Assembly (NCBI GenBank): GCA_046345315.1
Contig: JBKDKA010000157.1
Span: 1-64,000, forward strand
Length of the DNA stretch: 64,000 nt
Direction of reading: 5' to 3'
Source: F1-80-MAGs062 sp046345315
GTDB lineage: Bacteria; Planctomycetota; Planctomycetia; Planctomycetales; Planctomycetaceae
Numbering within the stretch: position 1 is the first letter of the stretch; each line of letters starts with the position of its first letter. Below are positions 42,220 to 51,746 of this stretch, piece after piece. A program made the position numbers and the translations under genes. The notes beneath the pieces were generated by a model. That model was not told the DNA's origin. It saw only the letters and a program-made list of their open reading frames with translations, and searched no databases.

Positions 42220-44409
42220 TCAAGAGCAGACTCCTTGTGCTGCCGGGCTTAGAATTCTCAGTTGTCCCTGATCGAATGCCACTCCGCAGTAACGTCGCCA
42301 CATCTGGCGATAGACCGATTCAAGATCGCGAGCAAACTGTTTACCGTTGCAGACGGTGGCCTTCATCCGGTCACGAAGAGACCTGCGCATCTCGCAGAGA
42401 TCTCCCAGTCGAATGGCGAGGTCAGCAACAAGCTCCGGATAGCTCTCGACTGAATCTGAAACAAGATGCGGGCAACCTGCGAAGTGCATGAAAGACGCTG
42501 TCTGGCGAGAACGAACCATGGTCCCGGTGATTGCCGGGATTGGCACTCCCATCCACATCGCCTCATATGCTGTCGTACCGGACGGCCACGGAAAGACGTC
42601 GAGAAGAATATCGAAGCGGGAGTAGATCTGAAGATGATCTGACGGAATGTTCCACTCCAGATCGACTCGGTCATTACTGATTCCGGCAGCTGACAGCTGC
42701 CGCCTCAGATTGTTTCTGAGCAGAGCACTGCTGCCCAGTACATCACGAATGATGAGCAGCCGAGCATCCGGAATGGCGTTCATCACCTGCGACCAGACCT
42801 GAAGACACTGCGGTGAAATCTTCTCGAGACGATGAGTGGAACCCAGTGTGATGTACCCATTCTCGAGCACCGGTGGTTCATCGATTTCCGGGGAGCGGGT
42901 TCCAGGATCGAAGCAGCAGGCTCCGTGCGGCATCAGCACAAGCTGTTCTGTAAAGCTGTTTGCTGTATTCTCGTCCTCGCGTTTTTCGTCAGACAGGAAA
43001 TAGTCAACTCGAGTCAGGCCTGTTGTTCCCGGATATCCAAGGAACGAAACCTGAAGAGGGGCCGGGCGGAACGCCATTGCTCCAAGCCGGTTCCCTGCAG
43101 TATGTCCTGCGAGATCGACGAGAATGTCGATCTGATCGGAGCAGATGATTTCAGACAGCCGAGTATCCGAAAGGCCGTTCGTAGTTTTCCACTGGTCAGC
43201 CAGGTTCTGAACGACGGTTGTTGTTTCATCGTTTCTGACGGTCTCGGAATAGCACAAGATCTCAAAGTGAGTTCTGTTGTGCATTCGCAGAAACGGCAGA
43301 AAGAACTTCATCGTGGCATGATTACGAAAGTCCGGTGAAAGGTAGCCGATGCGCAGTCGTTTTTCCGGATCCTGATAGATTCGGTGGGACATTGCCGGCA
43401 CGGAGTTTTCAATGGCAACTCCCCAGCTCCTGTGAAGTTCAGATACGGCTTCCCGATCGAGTTCCGGAACCAGCGTGGAGCAGTAAAGCATGTTGCTGAT
43501 GAGGCGACGTCGAACCGGATTGTCGCCTGGAATCTCTGATCCCTGCTGTTGTCTGTTGCGCGCGCTGTCACTCTGGCAGGCGAGACGAAACGCCTCCATG
43601 GCTTCAGACCATCGACCAAGCACCTGCAGCGCCTGTCCGATTCCGCTGAGTGCCATACAGGAGTCCGGATTGATCGAAAGTGCTCGCTCAAATTCTACGA
43701 GCGCCTGATCGGGACGCCCCATCTCGAGCAGCAGGTTTCCTCGATTGGTTGCTGCTTCGGAAAGGTTCGGTGCCAGCTCCGTCGCTCGATTCAGCGACAC
43801 CATGGCGTCATCAAAATGACCGAGCTGTCTCTGGATAGCACCGAGATTCAGATGAATCTGTGGCATTCCGGAGTTAATGGATCTTGCCTTCAGCAGCGTG
43901 CGATGCGCTTCATCGATGCGTCCAATGTCTGCGAGCACAGCACCGAGGTTGCAGAGTGCGTCGACGTCGGCGGGGCGAGTTCTGACGACAGCTTCACAGA
44001 CCTCAGCTGCCTCTTCGGTGCGTCGCATGTTTCGCAGAGCTGTTCCGAGGTGCCGCATCGCATCCACGTGCGACGGATCCACTCGAAGTATTCGGCGACA
44101 CCGATTTTCTGCTTCGGCTGATTTTCCATTGGCGAGCAGTGCGGCTGCCAGATTCGCTTCGTAGGCAGGTTCTTCTGGTCGAATATGCAGTGCTCGGCGG
44201 ATCAGTGATTCCGCGTCGTCGAATCGCCGCTGCTGGAACGCCACAAGTCCAGAAAGATGCCAGGCGTCGGCATTGTTCGGATCCTGCGTCAGCACTTCAG
44301 CATAAATTGCCGCAGCACTTCCACTGTCACCCGAGACGTGGCGTTCATAAGCATGCTGAAGCCGCTTTTGGATGAGCTGTGAAGCCACTTGTGCTCCCTG
44401 ATGCAACAT
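42220..44409 (-). CDS. TPR-containing O-GlcNAc transferase-like glycosyltransferase (GT41)
   Basis: The product has 729 residues. Eight to nine tetratricopeptide repeats cover about residues 20-290 (NADAWHLSGLVAFQQRRFDD, ...DALCNLGAVLADIGRIDEA, ...EAATNRGNLLLEMGRPDQA). The GT41 catalytic region follows: RIGYLSPDFRNHATMKFFL, DQIDILVDLAGHTAGNR, FRPAPLQVSFLGYPGTTG, YFLSD, then GSTHRLEKISPQCLQVWSQV and FPWPSGTTAYEAMWMGVPI. The fold transfers GlcNAc or another sugar to Ser/Thr of proteins, with the TPRs binding the substrate protein. Bacterial members are of varied specificity. It heads the downstream unknown and aminotransferase genes. Confidence 0.88.
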   Translation of the reverse strand: MLHQGAQVASQLIQKRLQHAYERHVSGDSGSAAAIYAEVLTQDPNNADAWHLSGLVAFQQRRFDDAESLIRRALHIRPEEPAYEANLAAALLANGKSAEAENRCRRILRVDPSHVDAMRHLGTALRNMRRTEEAAEVCEAVVRTRPADVDALCNLGAVLADIGRIDEAHRTLLKARSINSGMPQIHLNLGAIQRQLGHFDDAMVSLNRATELAPNLSEAATNRGNLLLEMGRPDQALVEFERALSINPDSCMALSGIGQALQVLGRWSEAMEAFRLACQSDSARNRQQQGSEIPGDNPVRRRLISNMLYCSTLVPELDREAVSELHRSWGVAIENSVPAMSHRIYQDPEKRLRIGYLSPDFRNHATMKFFLPFLRMHNRTHFEILCYSETVRNDETTTVVQNLADQWKTTNGLSDTRLSEIICSDQIDILVDLAGHTAGNRLGAMAFRPAPLQVSFLGYPGTTGLTRVDYFLSDEKREDENTANSFTEQLVLMPHGACCFDPGTRSPEIDEPPVLENGYITLGSTHRLEKISPQCLQVWSQVMNAIPDARLLIIRDVLGSSALLRNNLRRQLSAAGISNDRVDLEWNIPSDHLQIYSRFDILLDVFPWPSGTTAYEAMWMGVPIPAITGTMVRSRQTASFMHFAGCPHLVSDSVESYPELVADLAIRLGDLCEMRRSLRDRMKATVCNGKQFARDLESVYRQMWRRYCGVAFDQGQLRILSPAAQGVCS

Positions 44410-44730
44410 GGTTGGCGGTGAGAAGACTGCTGAGAGGCGACTTCTTCTGACCGCGCATGGCTGAGACGAGTCCGGGTACGCCTCCGCTCGCTATGCTCAT
44501 CGACCCCGGAAATCATTCGCATCGGTATTTTTTGGCTTCGGCGGGTAAGCCTCATCGGATTGTCGAACGATACCTGTTCACTCCAGGTACGCGGTAAAGT
44601 TGATGTAAGCTGCGTGTTCTTCCTGTTGTTCGCAAATCCTGCAGGGCGGTGAATAGCTGCAGGATCTGCTGCAGATGGAAGAGCCCGTCGATAAACGTGC
44701 GAACTCAAGCGAATCGAAGGCGAGATCTGT
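44410..44730. other. Intergenic region between the second aminotransferase-like gene and GT41
   Basis: 321 bases on the upstream side of GT41 with no supported gene. Several short palindromes (CTGCAG twice near 44660-44680) and a weak TACCTG...CAGGTA pair are seen. The promoter of the GT41 unit probably lies here. Confidence 0.35.
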
Positions 44731-45960
44731 TTACGCTTTCCGCGTCCATTCCTGTGCACAACGGCAGATGTATTCCATCTGGTTGAGACTCAGATCGGCC
44801 GAAGGGATTGACAGCATGTGATCCGAAAGCCAGATCGCGTCGCTGACATCAACGTCATTCCGGCGACGAAGGACTTCCGGATGGACCGGCCAGTGGATGG
44901 AACAAAAGACGCCTCTGGCTGCAAGAAACTGTCGGACAGAGTCCCTTTCTTCCCGAGTCTGAAAGATGCGATGATGCAGCAGCGGGATATCACCTGGCTG
45001 GTACGCCACCAGCGGTTGTCCGGGAAGAAAATTGTTCCGAAGGTAATCCTCATTCTGCAGACGCTGTTCTGCCATTGTCTTCTGGTCCAGAGATGCCAGA
45101 ACAGCTACGGACTGGCTGGACATGTCGGAGACGGACCAGTTTCGATCCATCATGTTCTCCGCTTCCCGCAGGTCTCTCCAGTCGCGTGCCTGCCGACGCA
45201 GCCAGACGTCTTCACCTCTCGATGATTCATAGACCGGATTGAATTGCCCTGTGATGAAGCCTCCATCAGCGATCCGGAAAGTCTTGCGAAGACTGCCGAA
45301 TTCATTCTTCGTCATTCCATGCCGGCAGGGCAGCATGTGCGACATGTCGTCCACTCGACTGCATTCCGGCAATGCGGCCGCATTCCTGTTCTGTGCACCA
45401 AAGTAATGGATGACAACGACGGAATCGTCCTGTGTCAGGTTTGCTGGAAAATGGCATTCCAGATTTCGGTCGACAGGGTAAAAGTGGAGCGGCGTCTGAG
45501 GGAGTCTCTGAAGTGCTGCAGAGACCAGTGATCCAGCAACATACGTCGGAAGCCACAGGCGTTTCGGACGAATGATTCGACCAACCAGAAAACAGAATGC
45601 GGCGCGTCCCGAATTAAAAAATGTAGTGTTGGTCGTAAGTGGAATCAGCCGACTGGCAATCATTGGGTCTGACTGAATAGTAGGCACACAGACCGGATTC
45701 TCGTCAGGGGCATCATGAAGACTCCTTCCGGTCAGACGCTGAACAACAGCTTCAGCCTGAGAAGAGAGCTCACCGGAACTGTGATCCCCGAACGTTCCTC
45801 TGAGCTCTGCGATCCGTTCATTGTCACGAAAAATGCAGTAGCAATAGCTGTCCTGAGTGCCATAATCGGCGCTCGGAAACGTCTCAACACGGTACTCCGG
45901 CTCCAGCTTCTGTCTGAGCAGAGAGTAGATGTCGGCATCCCGATGAACCGATGAGCTCAT
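44731..45960 (-). CDS. Aminotransferase-like protein with SLRK-type PLP site
   Basis: From ATG 45960, with GGAAAG four bases upstream, the product has 409 residues; starts up to 46029 are possible. After a 95-residue N-terminal domain there is a fold type I pattern: FFNSGRAAFCFLVGRI, WLPTYVAGSLVSAAL, DSVVVIHYFGAQNRNA, VDDMSHM, then SLRKTFRIADGGFITG where Lys would hold PLP. The C-terminal domain includes IFQTREERDSVRQFLAARG and HWPVHPE. It resembles DegT-type enzymes but is divergent. It may be an amino-sugar or nucleotide-sugar enzyme, or a non-catalytic paralogue. It lies 22 bases before WbqC's end. Confidence 0.65.
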   Translation of the reverse strand: MSSSVHRDADIYSLLRQKLEPEYRVETFPSADYGTQDSYCYCIFRDNERIAELRGTFGDHSSGELSSQAEAVVQRLTGRSLHDAPDENPVCVPTIQSDPMIASRLIPLTTNTTFFNSGRAAFCFLVGRIIRPKRLWLPTYVAGSLVSAALQRLPQTPLHFYPVDRNLECHFPANLTQDDSVVVIHYFGAQNRNAAALPECSRVDDMSHMLPCRHGMTKNEFGSLRKTFRIADGGFITGQFNPVYESSRGEDVWLRRQARDWRDLREAENMMDRNWSVSDMSSQSVAVLASLDQKTMAEQRLQNEDYLRNNFLPGQPLVAYQPGDIPLLHHRIFQTREERDSVRQFLAARGVFCSIHWPVHPEVLRRRNDVDVSDAIWLSDHMLSIPSADLSLNQMEYICRCAQEWTRKA

Positions 45961-46051
45961 TGATCTTTCCATGATTCTCTGCAACGAACGTCTTCGTTGA
46001 ATCGATACTGCACGGGCCGCAGGAGGCACTGAAGGAGTTGTCTGTCGTGAG

Positions 46052-46819
46052 TCATGGCTGAACAGTGTACTGTTCGACCAGTGTTCGGGTATCTGCCGGC
46101 GAGTTCCACATCAGCAGATCAATGATCGAGAGTGCTGGTTCAAACGTCGGACGTTTCTGTTCGTAAGGAGTCAGATGCGGCTCCAGGAAACTCAGCTGAA
46201 TTCCGGCGGTCTCAAAGTCCACCGGATTAAAGAGGCTCCTGCCGCCTGGTGCATTGATGTAGTGGCTTGCATTCATGATCTTTGCGACTTCCAGGGCCCA
46301 GTGGCCTGCGTCAGCAACGTAGTCCGGCGCGCCGGACAGTTCTGAGTAGAGCTGATAATGAAAACGAAGGCCGATATACCGGCATGTTTCCTTCAGCATA
46401 TAGAGAAGTGCGGGCGCCAGCGGTTGGTCTTTGGTCGTTTCGGCTGTCGGAGATTCGGCTTCAGCCGCAGAATCTTCAATGGCAGAACGAAGTGTCTCCT
46501 GCAGCCACTCACTGACAGATCGATGGAAAGGCGCCTTTTTCAGTCGATAGTAGTCCAGATTCTGTATCAGTGAGTTGATCCAGGATGTTCTGCCATCAAT
46601 CAGAATCTCCGAAATTCGTGTCTCCATGTCAGCATGCTGCACCGGAATCCGAATATATTTCCAGGGAGATTCACCTGTCGAAAGAATGCGATTTCGATTG
46701 ACCCAGCCGCGCCGAATGTACTGTGCTGAATCAAACACGACCCAGTGATCAGTGGCATGAATCAGACTGAAATATCCGACATACGGAAAGAAGTAGGGCT
46801 GCATCATTCCAAGACGCAT
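46052..46819 (-). CDS. WbqC-family protein
   Basis: The product has 255 residues. The N-terminus MQPYFFPYVGYFSLIHATD and the following VFDSAQYIRRGWVNRNRIL are typical of WbqC, and APGGRSLFN and ELSFLEPHLTPYEQ-like (QLSFLEPHLTPY) mark its end. WbqC proteins are linked to O-antigen and other surface-glycan clusters; the exact reaction is unproven. The gene is between the sugar-binding lipoprotein (38 bases upstream) and the aminotransferase-like gene. Confidence 0.88.
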   Translation of the reverse strand: MRLGMMQPYFFPYVGYFSLIHATDHWVVFDSAQYIRRGWVNRNRILSTGESPWKYIRIPVQHADMETRISEILIDGRTSWINSLIQNLDYYRLKKAPFHRSVSEWLQETLRSAIEDSAAEAESPTAETTKDQPLAPALLYMLKETCRYIGLRFHYQLYSELSGAPDYVADAGHWALEVAKIMNASHYINAPGGRSLFNPVDFETAGIQLSFLEPHLTPYEQKRPTFEPALSIIDLLMWNSPADTRTLVEQYTVQP

Positions 46820-46857
46820 GGGAGTTCTCTGTTCTGCAGTCCGGATTTCGATCTGAC

Positions 46858-48078
46858 TCAGAAATCATACTGGCTGATGTTATCGCGGGTGAAAACAATG
46901 ATGTCTCCAAGGAGAATGTTATCACCTGCGATCGTCTTCGCCCCGAGGCGACCTGCCTTCAGTGTGGTGTCACCGGGCTTTAATCGGCCACGGACAAGAG
47001 CCTCCGCTGCGTGGACCGTGAGATAGCCGAGGTCGATGGTATTCCAGAGCACGAAAGATCTGACTGTGCCGGATTCAACGAACGATTTCATGTCATTGGG
47101 TGTTGAAAGTCCTGTGACAAGAATCTGTCCTGACTTGCCCGCCTGCAGAACGGCCTCTGCAGCACCGGGGAATGCCACCGAACTGATTCCGAAGATCCCC
47201 TTCAGGTTCGGGTATTTTCGGATGACATCCTGAGCATCTGCGAGTGCGTTGCTGCTGTTTTCACCCGGGAATTTGATTGTCTGCAGTTTCAGTTTTGTCA
47301 TTTCCAGTGCCGGCTTCATGACGTCAATCCAGGCATTCTGATTTGCGGATGTCGCGTCCGAGCTGATGATGACGACATCTCCGGCTGTCTCAGGGCCAAG
47401 GTCATTGACCATCGCCTGAACCATGCCTTCTCCGATGGCCCGGGCAGTTGCCTGATTGACAAAGAACGACCGTGATCCCGGCAGACCGTCAGCATCCCAT
47501 GTCAGCACTTTGATTCCAGCCTCCTGAGCTTCCTTCATGGCATTCGATACGACATCCGGAGCATTCGGCGCCACGCAGATGGCGTCGACACCGTCGGCAG
47601 TCCATTGTTCGATCATCTCCGCCTGCCGGCGTGCATCGCCGTCGATCGGTCCATCGTAGATCAGTTCCACGTTGCTGAGTTCTCTGGCCGCTTCCTCTGC
47701 GCCCACTGCACACGAACTGAAGTAACTGATGCCCTTGATCTTCGGGAGCAGGCAGATTCGAATCTTCTTCTGATCTCCTGCTTCCGGATTTCCTGAATCA
47801 GTTTGATTGTTGTTTACATCCTCGTTCTTCGTATTCTGAGCAGCATCCGATGGATCGGAAGTCTTCAGCGACGGTTCCGACTGCTGCTGACAGCCTGCCG
47901 AACTGATGATGATCAGTATCAGGAGAATCAGCGATTGCCCAGGACCTGAATAAGCTGGAATCCGGCATCGGCTCTGATCAAGCTCAGTGGTGGTCTTCGG
48001 AGCGACGGGTCTTTCAGTGAATGAAACTCGGCTGGGAAAGGTTTCCGCAGATTCCCGGGGCAGGTGAGAGGATTGCAT
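46858..48078 (-). CDS. Sugar ABC transporter substrate-binding lipoprotein (rhamnose-type)
   Basis: The product has 406 residues. A hydrophobic helix ends in the lipobox SSAGC (Cys at about 63); the 45-residue hydrophilic stretch before it is unusually long for a signal. The binding protein (Peripla_BP_4 type) shows IRICLLPKIKGISYFSSCAVGAEEAA, LIYDGPIDGDARRQAEMI and AICVAPNAPDVVSNAM, as in LsrB/RhaS-type binding proteins. It delivers sugar to the permeases encoded upstream. Specificity for rhamnose is inferred from the L-rhamnose isomerase gene in the operon. Eight bases separate it from the permease gene. Confidence 0.88.
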   Translation of the reverse strand: MQSSHLPRESAETFPSRVSFTERPVAPKTTTELDQSRCRIPAYSGPGQSLILLILIIISSAGCQQQSEPSLKTSDPSDAAQNTKNEDVNNNQTDSGNPEAGDQKKIRICLLPKIKGISYFSSCAVGAEEAARELSNVELIYDGPIDGDARRQAEMIEQWTADGVDAICVAPNAPDVVSNAMKEAQEAGIKVLTWDADGLPGSRSFFVNQATARAIGEGMVQAMVNDLGPETAGDVVIISSDATSANQNAWIDVMKPALEMTKLKLQTIKFPGENSSNALADAQDVIRKYPNLKGIFGISSVAFPGAAEAVLQAGKSGQILVTGLSTPNDMKSFVESGTVRSFVLWNTIDLGYLTVHAAEALVRGRLKPGDTTLKAGRLGAKTIAGDNILLGDIIVFTRDNISQYDF

Positions 48079-48085
48079 TTTCGAG

Positions 48086-49081
48086 TTACCTTCCGGTTGC
48101 TGATGAATTCTGAGCCTGGCTTCCGGACGCGGAATCGGAACGGTGTCTCAGAAACTGATAGATAAGAACTGCGCCGATGAGCAGGCTTCCGACGGCGACT
48201 GACCGAAGTTCATCGTTTTTCCAGAACCTGACTGTGAAAAGACGCATTTCGTGGATCAGCAGAACCCCGAGAATTGTGCCGGGAATGGATCCGCGGCCAC
48301 CAAAGATACTGGTTCCGCCAACGACAACTGCTGTAATCACATCGAGTTCAAGCCCACGACCAGCATCTGCTCGTGCCGTATCAAAACGTGAAACGTAAAT
48401 GACAGTGGCGATTCCCGCAAGAAGCCCGGAGGTCACATAGAGCCGAAACTTCAGTTTCGAAACCGGTACCCCTGAAAACAGACATGCTTCTTCGTTGAAC
48501 CCGGCTGCGTAAATAAAGCGCCCTGATGGTGTCCTGGTCAGCCAGATCCAGAAGATCGCTGTCAGCATCAGAAAGACAAGCCCTGGAAACGGGATGCCCG
48601 CAAAGGTTCCTCTCGCAACCTTGGAAAAGTCATCTCCGAAACCGGAACTCGACTGCCCCTGACTGATTCCTTCAGCGACACCACGAAATACGGCACCGGT
48701 TGCCAGGGTTACGATCAGCGGATGAATCTTCCATCGGGAGATCAGGATCCCGTTGAATGCACCGCAGAATATACCCGAGAGCACGCAACAGCAGCAGCTC
48801 AGGATGAGACTGCCGGACCATTTGTGAGTGATAGCGAATACAATTGCAGACAAGCCGATCGCTGATCCGACAGACAGGTCAATTCCTCCAGAGATGATGA
48901 TCGCTGTCATGCCAAGTGCGAGGATTGCTGTCTCCCAGAGCTGCCTAGACAACAGGATCTGGCTTTTCAGGGAAAGAAAACCGGGAATGCAGTAATCTGC
49001 CACCACCAGCAGTATCAACAGCAGAACTGCTATAACAGCTTCATGGCGTAACATGGCAGCCGGACGAAATTGTTGTTTCAT
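48086..49081 (-). CDS. Sugar ABC transporter permease (rhamnose-type, first of two)
   Basis: The product has 331 residues with about nine transmembrane segments. Family motifs are GMTAIIISGGIDLSVGSAIGLS, and GRGLELDVITAVVVGGTSIFGGRGSIPGT, the EAA-like loop of the RbsC/RhaP family. It works with the second permease, the double ATPase and the lipoprotein. It lies two bases after the second permease gene. The end is a Ser/Gln-rich tail. Confidence 0.92.
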   Translation of the reverse strand: MKQQFRPAAMLRHEAVIAVLLLILLVVADYCIPGFLSLKSQILLSRQLWETAILALGMTAIIISGGIDLSVGSAIGLSAIVFAITHKWSGSLILSCCCCVLSGIFCGAFNGILISRWKIHPLIVTLATGAVFRGVAEGISQGQSSSGFGDDFSKVARGTFAGIPFPGLVFLMLTAIFWIWLTRTPSGRFIYAAGFNEEACLFSGVPVSKLKFRLYVTSGLLAGIATVIYVSRFDTARADAGRGLELDVITAVVVGGTSIFGGRGSIPGTILGVLLIHEMRLFTVRFWKNDELRSVAVGSLLIGAVLIYQFLRHRSDSASGSQAQNSSATGR

Positions 49082-49083
49082 GT

Positions 49084-50124
49084 TCAGCTTCCCGACAGAT
49101 TCTGATCAGGACTCTGCGAACGCTGCGATCTGAAACGATCACCGAGCACTGCCAGGAGAATGAATATCCCATGAATTGCCCTCGTCCATTTCTCTCCGGA
49201 TTCCCCGATATTCATGAATGTCAGCACCGGTCTGATCATCGTCATCAGAAAGACCGCAAGGACCACTTCCGTCAGATTTCCTCGTCCCCCATGGATTGAA
49301 ACGCCTCCAACCAGCACGCAGGTTACGACAAGCAGTTCGAATTCCAGGCCGATTCCCGATTCGATTTTCGGAAGTCGCGGAATGTCAACAACAGTGGCCA
49401 GTGCTGTCAGAAAACCTGTCCATGCAAAGACAAAGATTTTCAGTCGGCGGATCGGGAGTCCTGCCATCCGGGCTGATTCCGGACTGCTTCCGCACGCGAA
49501 TATCTGCCTGCCGGACGGAGTCAGTCGAATGAGCAGCGATGTGAGAAGGATCGTGACACCTGCAGTCCATACGCTGACTGGAATTCCCAGCAGACCTGTT
49601 CGAGAAAGATCCCGGAGGCCCTCCGGTAATCCATCAATATTCCTGCCTCCCATCAGAAGCGTGGCTCCACCGCGGTAAACGGAGAGTAATCCCAGAGTCA
49701 CGATGATGGATGGCACATTTCCGAATGTCACGAGGACGCCGGTGAGCACTCCCGATGCCGTTCCGAGTGCCAGTATGACCGGGATCCCGATCAAGGGCGT
49801 GAGATTCCCATGATTCTCTGAGATCAGTCTGCCAAGCGCAGCAGCCAGAATCGCCATCAGAGAACCGACCGAAATGTCAATTTCACGGATGACGATGACA
49901 AGCATCAGGCCGCAGGCCACAATCGCTGCCGGCGCCCCTCGAACAAGTATATCGAGCCAGACATCTCCGGAAAGAAATCGAGAGTCGGCAATCCCGGTCA
50001 TGGCTGTGATCGCAGCAATCAGCCCGACAAGTCCGATGGCTCTTCCTGAGAATGCCCGCTGCGTGATACGGTCTTCACTGCGGATCGCTGTTGATGTACT
50101 TTGGGGCGGTCTCAATGCACTCAT
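49084..50124 (-). CDS. Sugar ABC transporter permease (rhamnose-type, second of two)
   Basis: The product has 346 residues with about nine transmembrane segments: MLVIVIREIDISVGSLMAIL and GIGLEFELLVVTCVLVGGVSIHGGRGNLTE are the conserved family parts. The two permeases are different, so the channel is probably a heterodimer, as in rhamnose transporters. The ATG overlaps the ATPase stop by four bases (50121-50124). Confidence 0.92.
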   Translation of the reverse strand: MSALRPPQSTSTAIRSEDRITQRAFSGRAIGLVGLIAAITAMTGIADSRFLSGDVWLDILVRGAPAAIVACGLMLVIVIREIDISVGSLMAILAAALGRLISENHGNLTPLIGIPVILALGTASGVLTGVLVTFGNVPSIIVTLGLLSVYRGGATLLMGGRNIDGLPEGLRDLSRTGLLGIPVSVWTAGVTILLTSLLIRLTPSGRQIFACGSSPESARMAGLPIRRLKIFVFAWTGFLTALATVVDIPRLPKIESGIGLEFELLVVTCVLVGGVSIHGGRGNLTEVVLAVFLMTMIRPVLTFMNIGESGEKWTRAIHGIFILLAVLGDRFRSQRSQSPDQNLSGS

Positions 50125-51746
50125 GGATGATCTCCCGATGCATGAGTCTGATCACGGGGCTCACCCGCGGGGGCTCCGCAGGCTACGGTTTCTTCCTCAG
50201 CCGCTGAATCTCCGTCGGGAAGTGAATGTGCAAGAAGTTCTTCCTGCGTCCAGTTCGCGACCGGGCGATCGTCGGACACCTGACCATTCCTGATGACCAG
50301 AATGCGATCACAGACAGCCAGCAATTCCTGCATTTCGGATGAGATCAGCAGTGTGGCCATCCCGCCTTCAGAAAGCTGCCGGATGATGGAATGAACCTGT
50401 GCTTTCGCTCCGACGTCAATGCCGCGTGTGGGTTCGTCCAGCAACAGGATCTTCGGAGAATTCGCCAGCCATTTTCCGAGAACAAGTTTCTGCTGATTAC
50501 CTCCCGACAGTGACGAAGCGGCAACGTCTGGACTGTTGCATCGAACCTGAATGCTCTCTATCTGCTCCAGGACTGCTGATCGTTCACGCGGTTTCTGGAC
50601 AATCCCGATTTTCGTCAGCTGCTTCAGGATCACGATCGAAAGATTTTCCGACACACTCATCTGGAGAATCAGACCCTGATGCTGTCGATCTTCCGGAACC
50701 ATCGCGAGCCCTGCTGCGATTGAAGCAGTCACTGAACGCGCCGGGAGTCGACGTTTATTGATCAGGATCTCTCCATTACTGTATTCGTCGATGCCGAAGA
50801 TTGCTCGAGCGATCTCCGTCCGTCCGGCTCCCACCAGTCCAGCCAGTCCCAGAACCTCGCCGCGGTGAAGCTGAAAGCTGATGTTCCGAAAGCGCCCTGG
50901 GCTGCTCAGGTTACGAACATCCATCGCGACCGATGTCTGAGACAGTTCGTTCGGTCGTTTCTTTTCCACGGGAGGCAGGTTCCGTCCGACCATCAGGCGA
51001 ATCAATTCGGACGTGTTCAGTTCCTGAGTCGAGTTTGTGGAAATCAGACTGCCGTCTCGCAGGACTGTAATTCTGTCGGAAACGGCAAAGACTTCTTCCA
51101 GTCGATGACTGACGTAAAGAATGCTGACACCTCGGCTTCGAAGTTCTCGAATCAATCGCAGCAGTGTCTGTGTCTCTCGCCCCGACAGTGATGCTGTGGG
51201 TTCATCCATAATCAGGAGTCGACAATCCTGAGAAAGTGCTCGTGCCAGAGATACGAACTGCCGCTGGGCCAGTGTGAGTTCCCGGACAGGCACATGCAGC
51301 GGAAGAGCTTCTCCGAGCTGGCTCAGAAGTTCTTCCGTTCGCCGATTCATCTCGCGACGGTTCAGAATCAGGCCGCCGCATTTCGTGATTTCTCGCCCCG
51401 CGAACACATTTTCTGTGGCCGTCAGATCCGGGAACACCGCAGATTCCTGATGCATCACGGCAATGCCCATGGATTCCGACAGGCGAACGCTTCCCTCGTT
51501 CATCGGTCGGCCCGCCACGAAGATCTGTCCGTCGTCCGGTTCCAGCAGTCCGCAGAGCAGGCGGATGAGCGTTGATTTGCCGGCGCCGTTTTCTCCACAG
51601 ACCGCATGGATCTCCCCGGTCCTGATCGACAGGGTGATGTCCCGCAGAGCACAGACGCCTCCGTAGGACTTCGTCACCTTCTTCAGTTCGACAAGAGGCT
51701 TCTGTTCAACGTGAGGGACAGCAGAATCAGCGACTGCGTTGTTCAC
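50121..51746 (-). CDS. Sugar ABC transporter ATPase with two ABC domains
   Basis: The product has 541 residues. Domain 1 (about 15-250) has Walker A GENGAGKSTLI, signature-like LTLAQRQFVSLARAL and Walker B RLLIMDEPTAS. Domain 2 (about 270-510) has a degenerate Walker A (GLVGAGRTEIA), signature LSGGNQQKLVLGKWL and Walker B KILLLDEPTRG. This is the RbsA/MglA/RhaT layout, in which one site is inactive. It energises import by the adjacent permeases. It overlaps rhaA upstream and the permease downstream by four bases each. Confidence 0.93.
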   Translation of the reverse strand: MNNAVADSAVPHVEQKPLVELKKVTKSYGGVCALRDITLSIRTGEIHAVCGENGAGKSTLIRLLCGLLEPDDGQIFVAGRPMNEGSVRLSESMGIAVMHQESAVFPDLTATENVFAGREITKCGGLILNRREMNRRTEELLSQLGEALPLHVPVRELTLAQRQFVSLARALSQDCRLLIMDEPTASLSGRETQTLLRLIRELRSRGVSILYVSHRLEEVFAVSDRITVLRDGSLISTNSTQELNTSELIRLMVGRNLPPVEKKRPNELSQTSVAMDVRNLSSPGRFRNISFQLHRGEVLGLAGLVGAGRTEIARAIFGIDEYSNGEILINKRRLPARSVTASIAAGLAMVPEDRQHQGLILQMSVSENLSIVILKQLTKIGIVQKPRERSAVLEQIESIQVRCNSPDVAASSLSGGNQQKLVLGKWLANSPKILLLDEPTRGIDVGAKAQVHSIIRQLSEGGMATLLISSEMQELLAVCDRILVIRNGQVSDDRPVANWTQEELLAHSLPDGDSAAEEETVACGAPAGEPRDQTHASGDHP

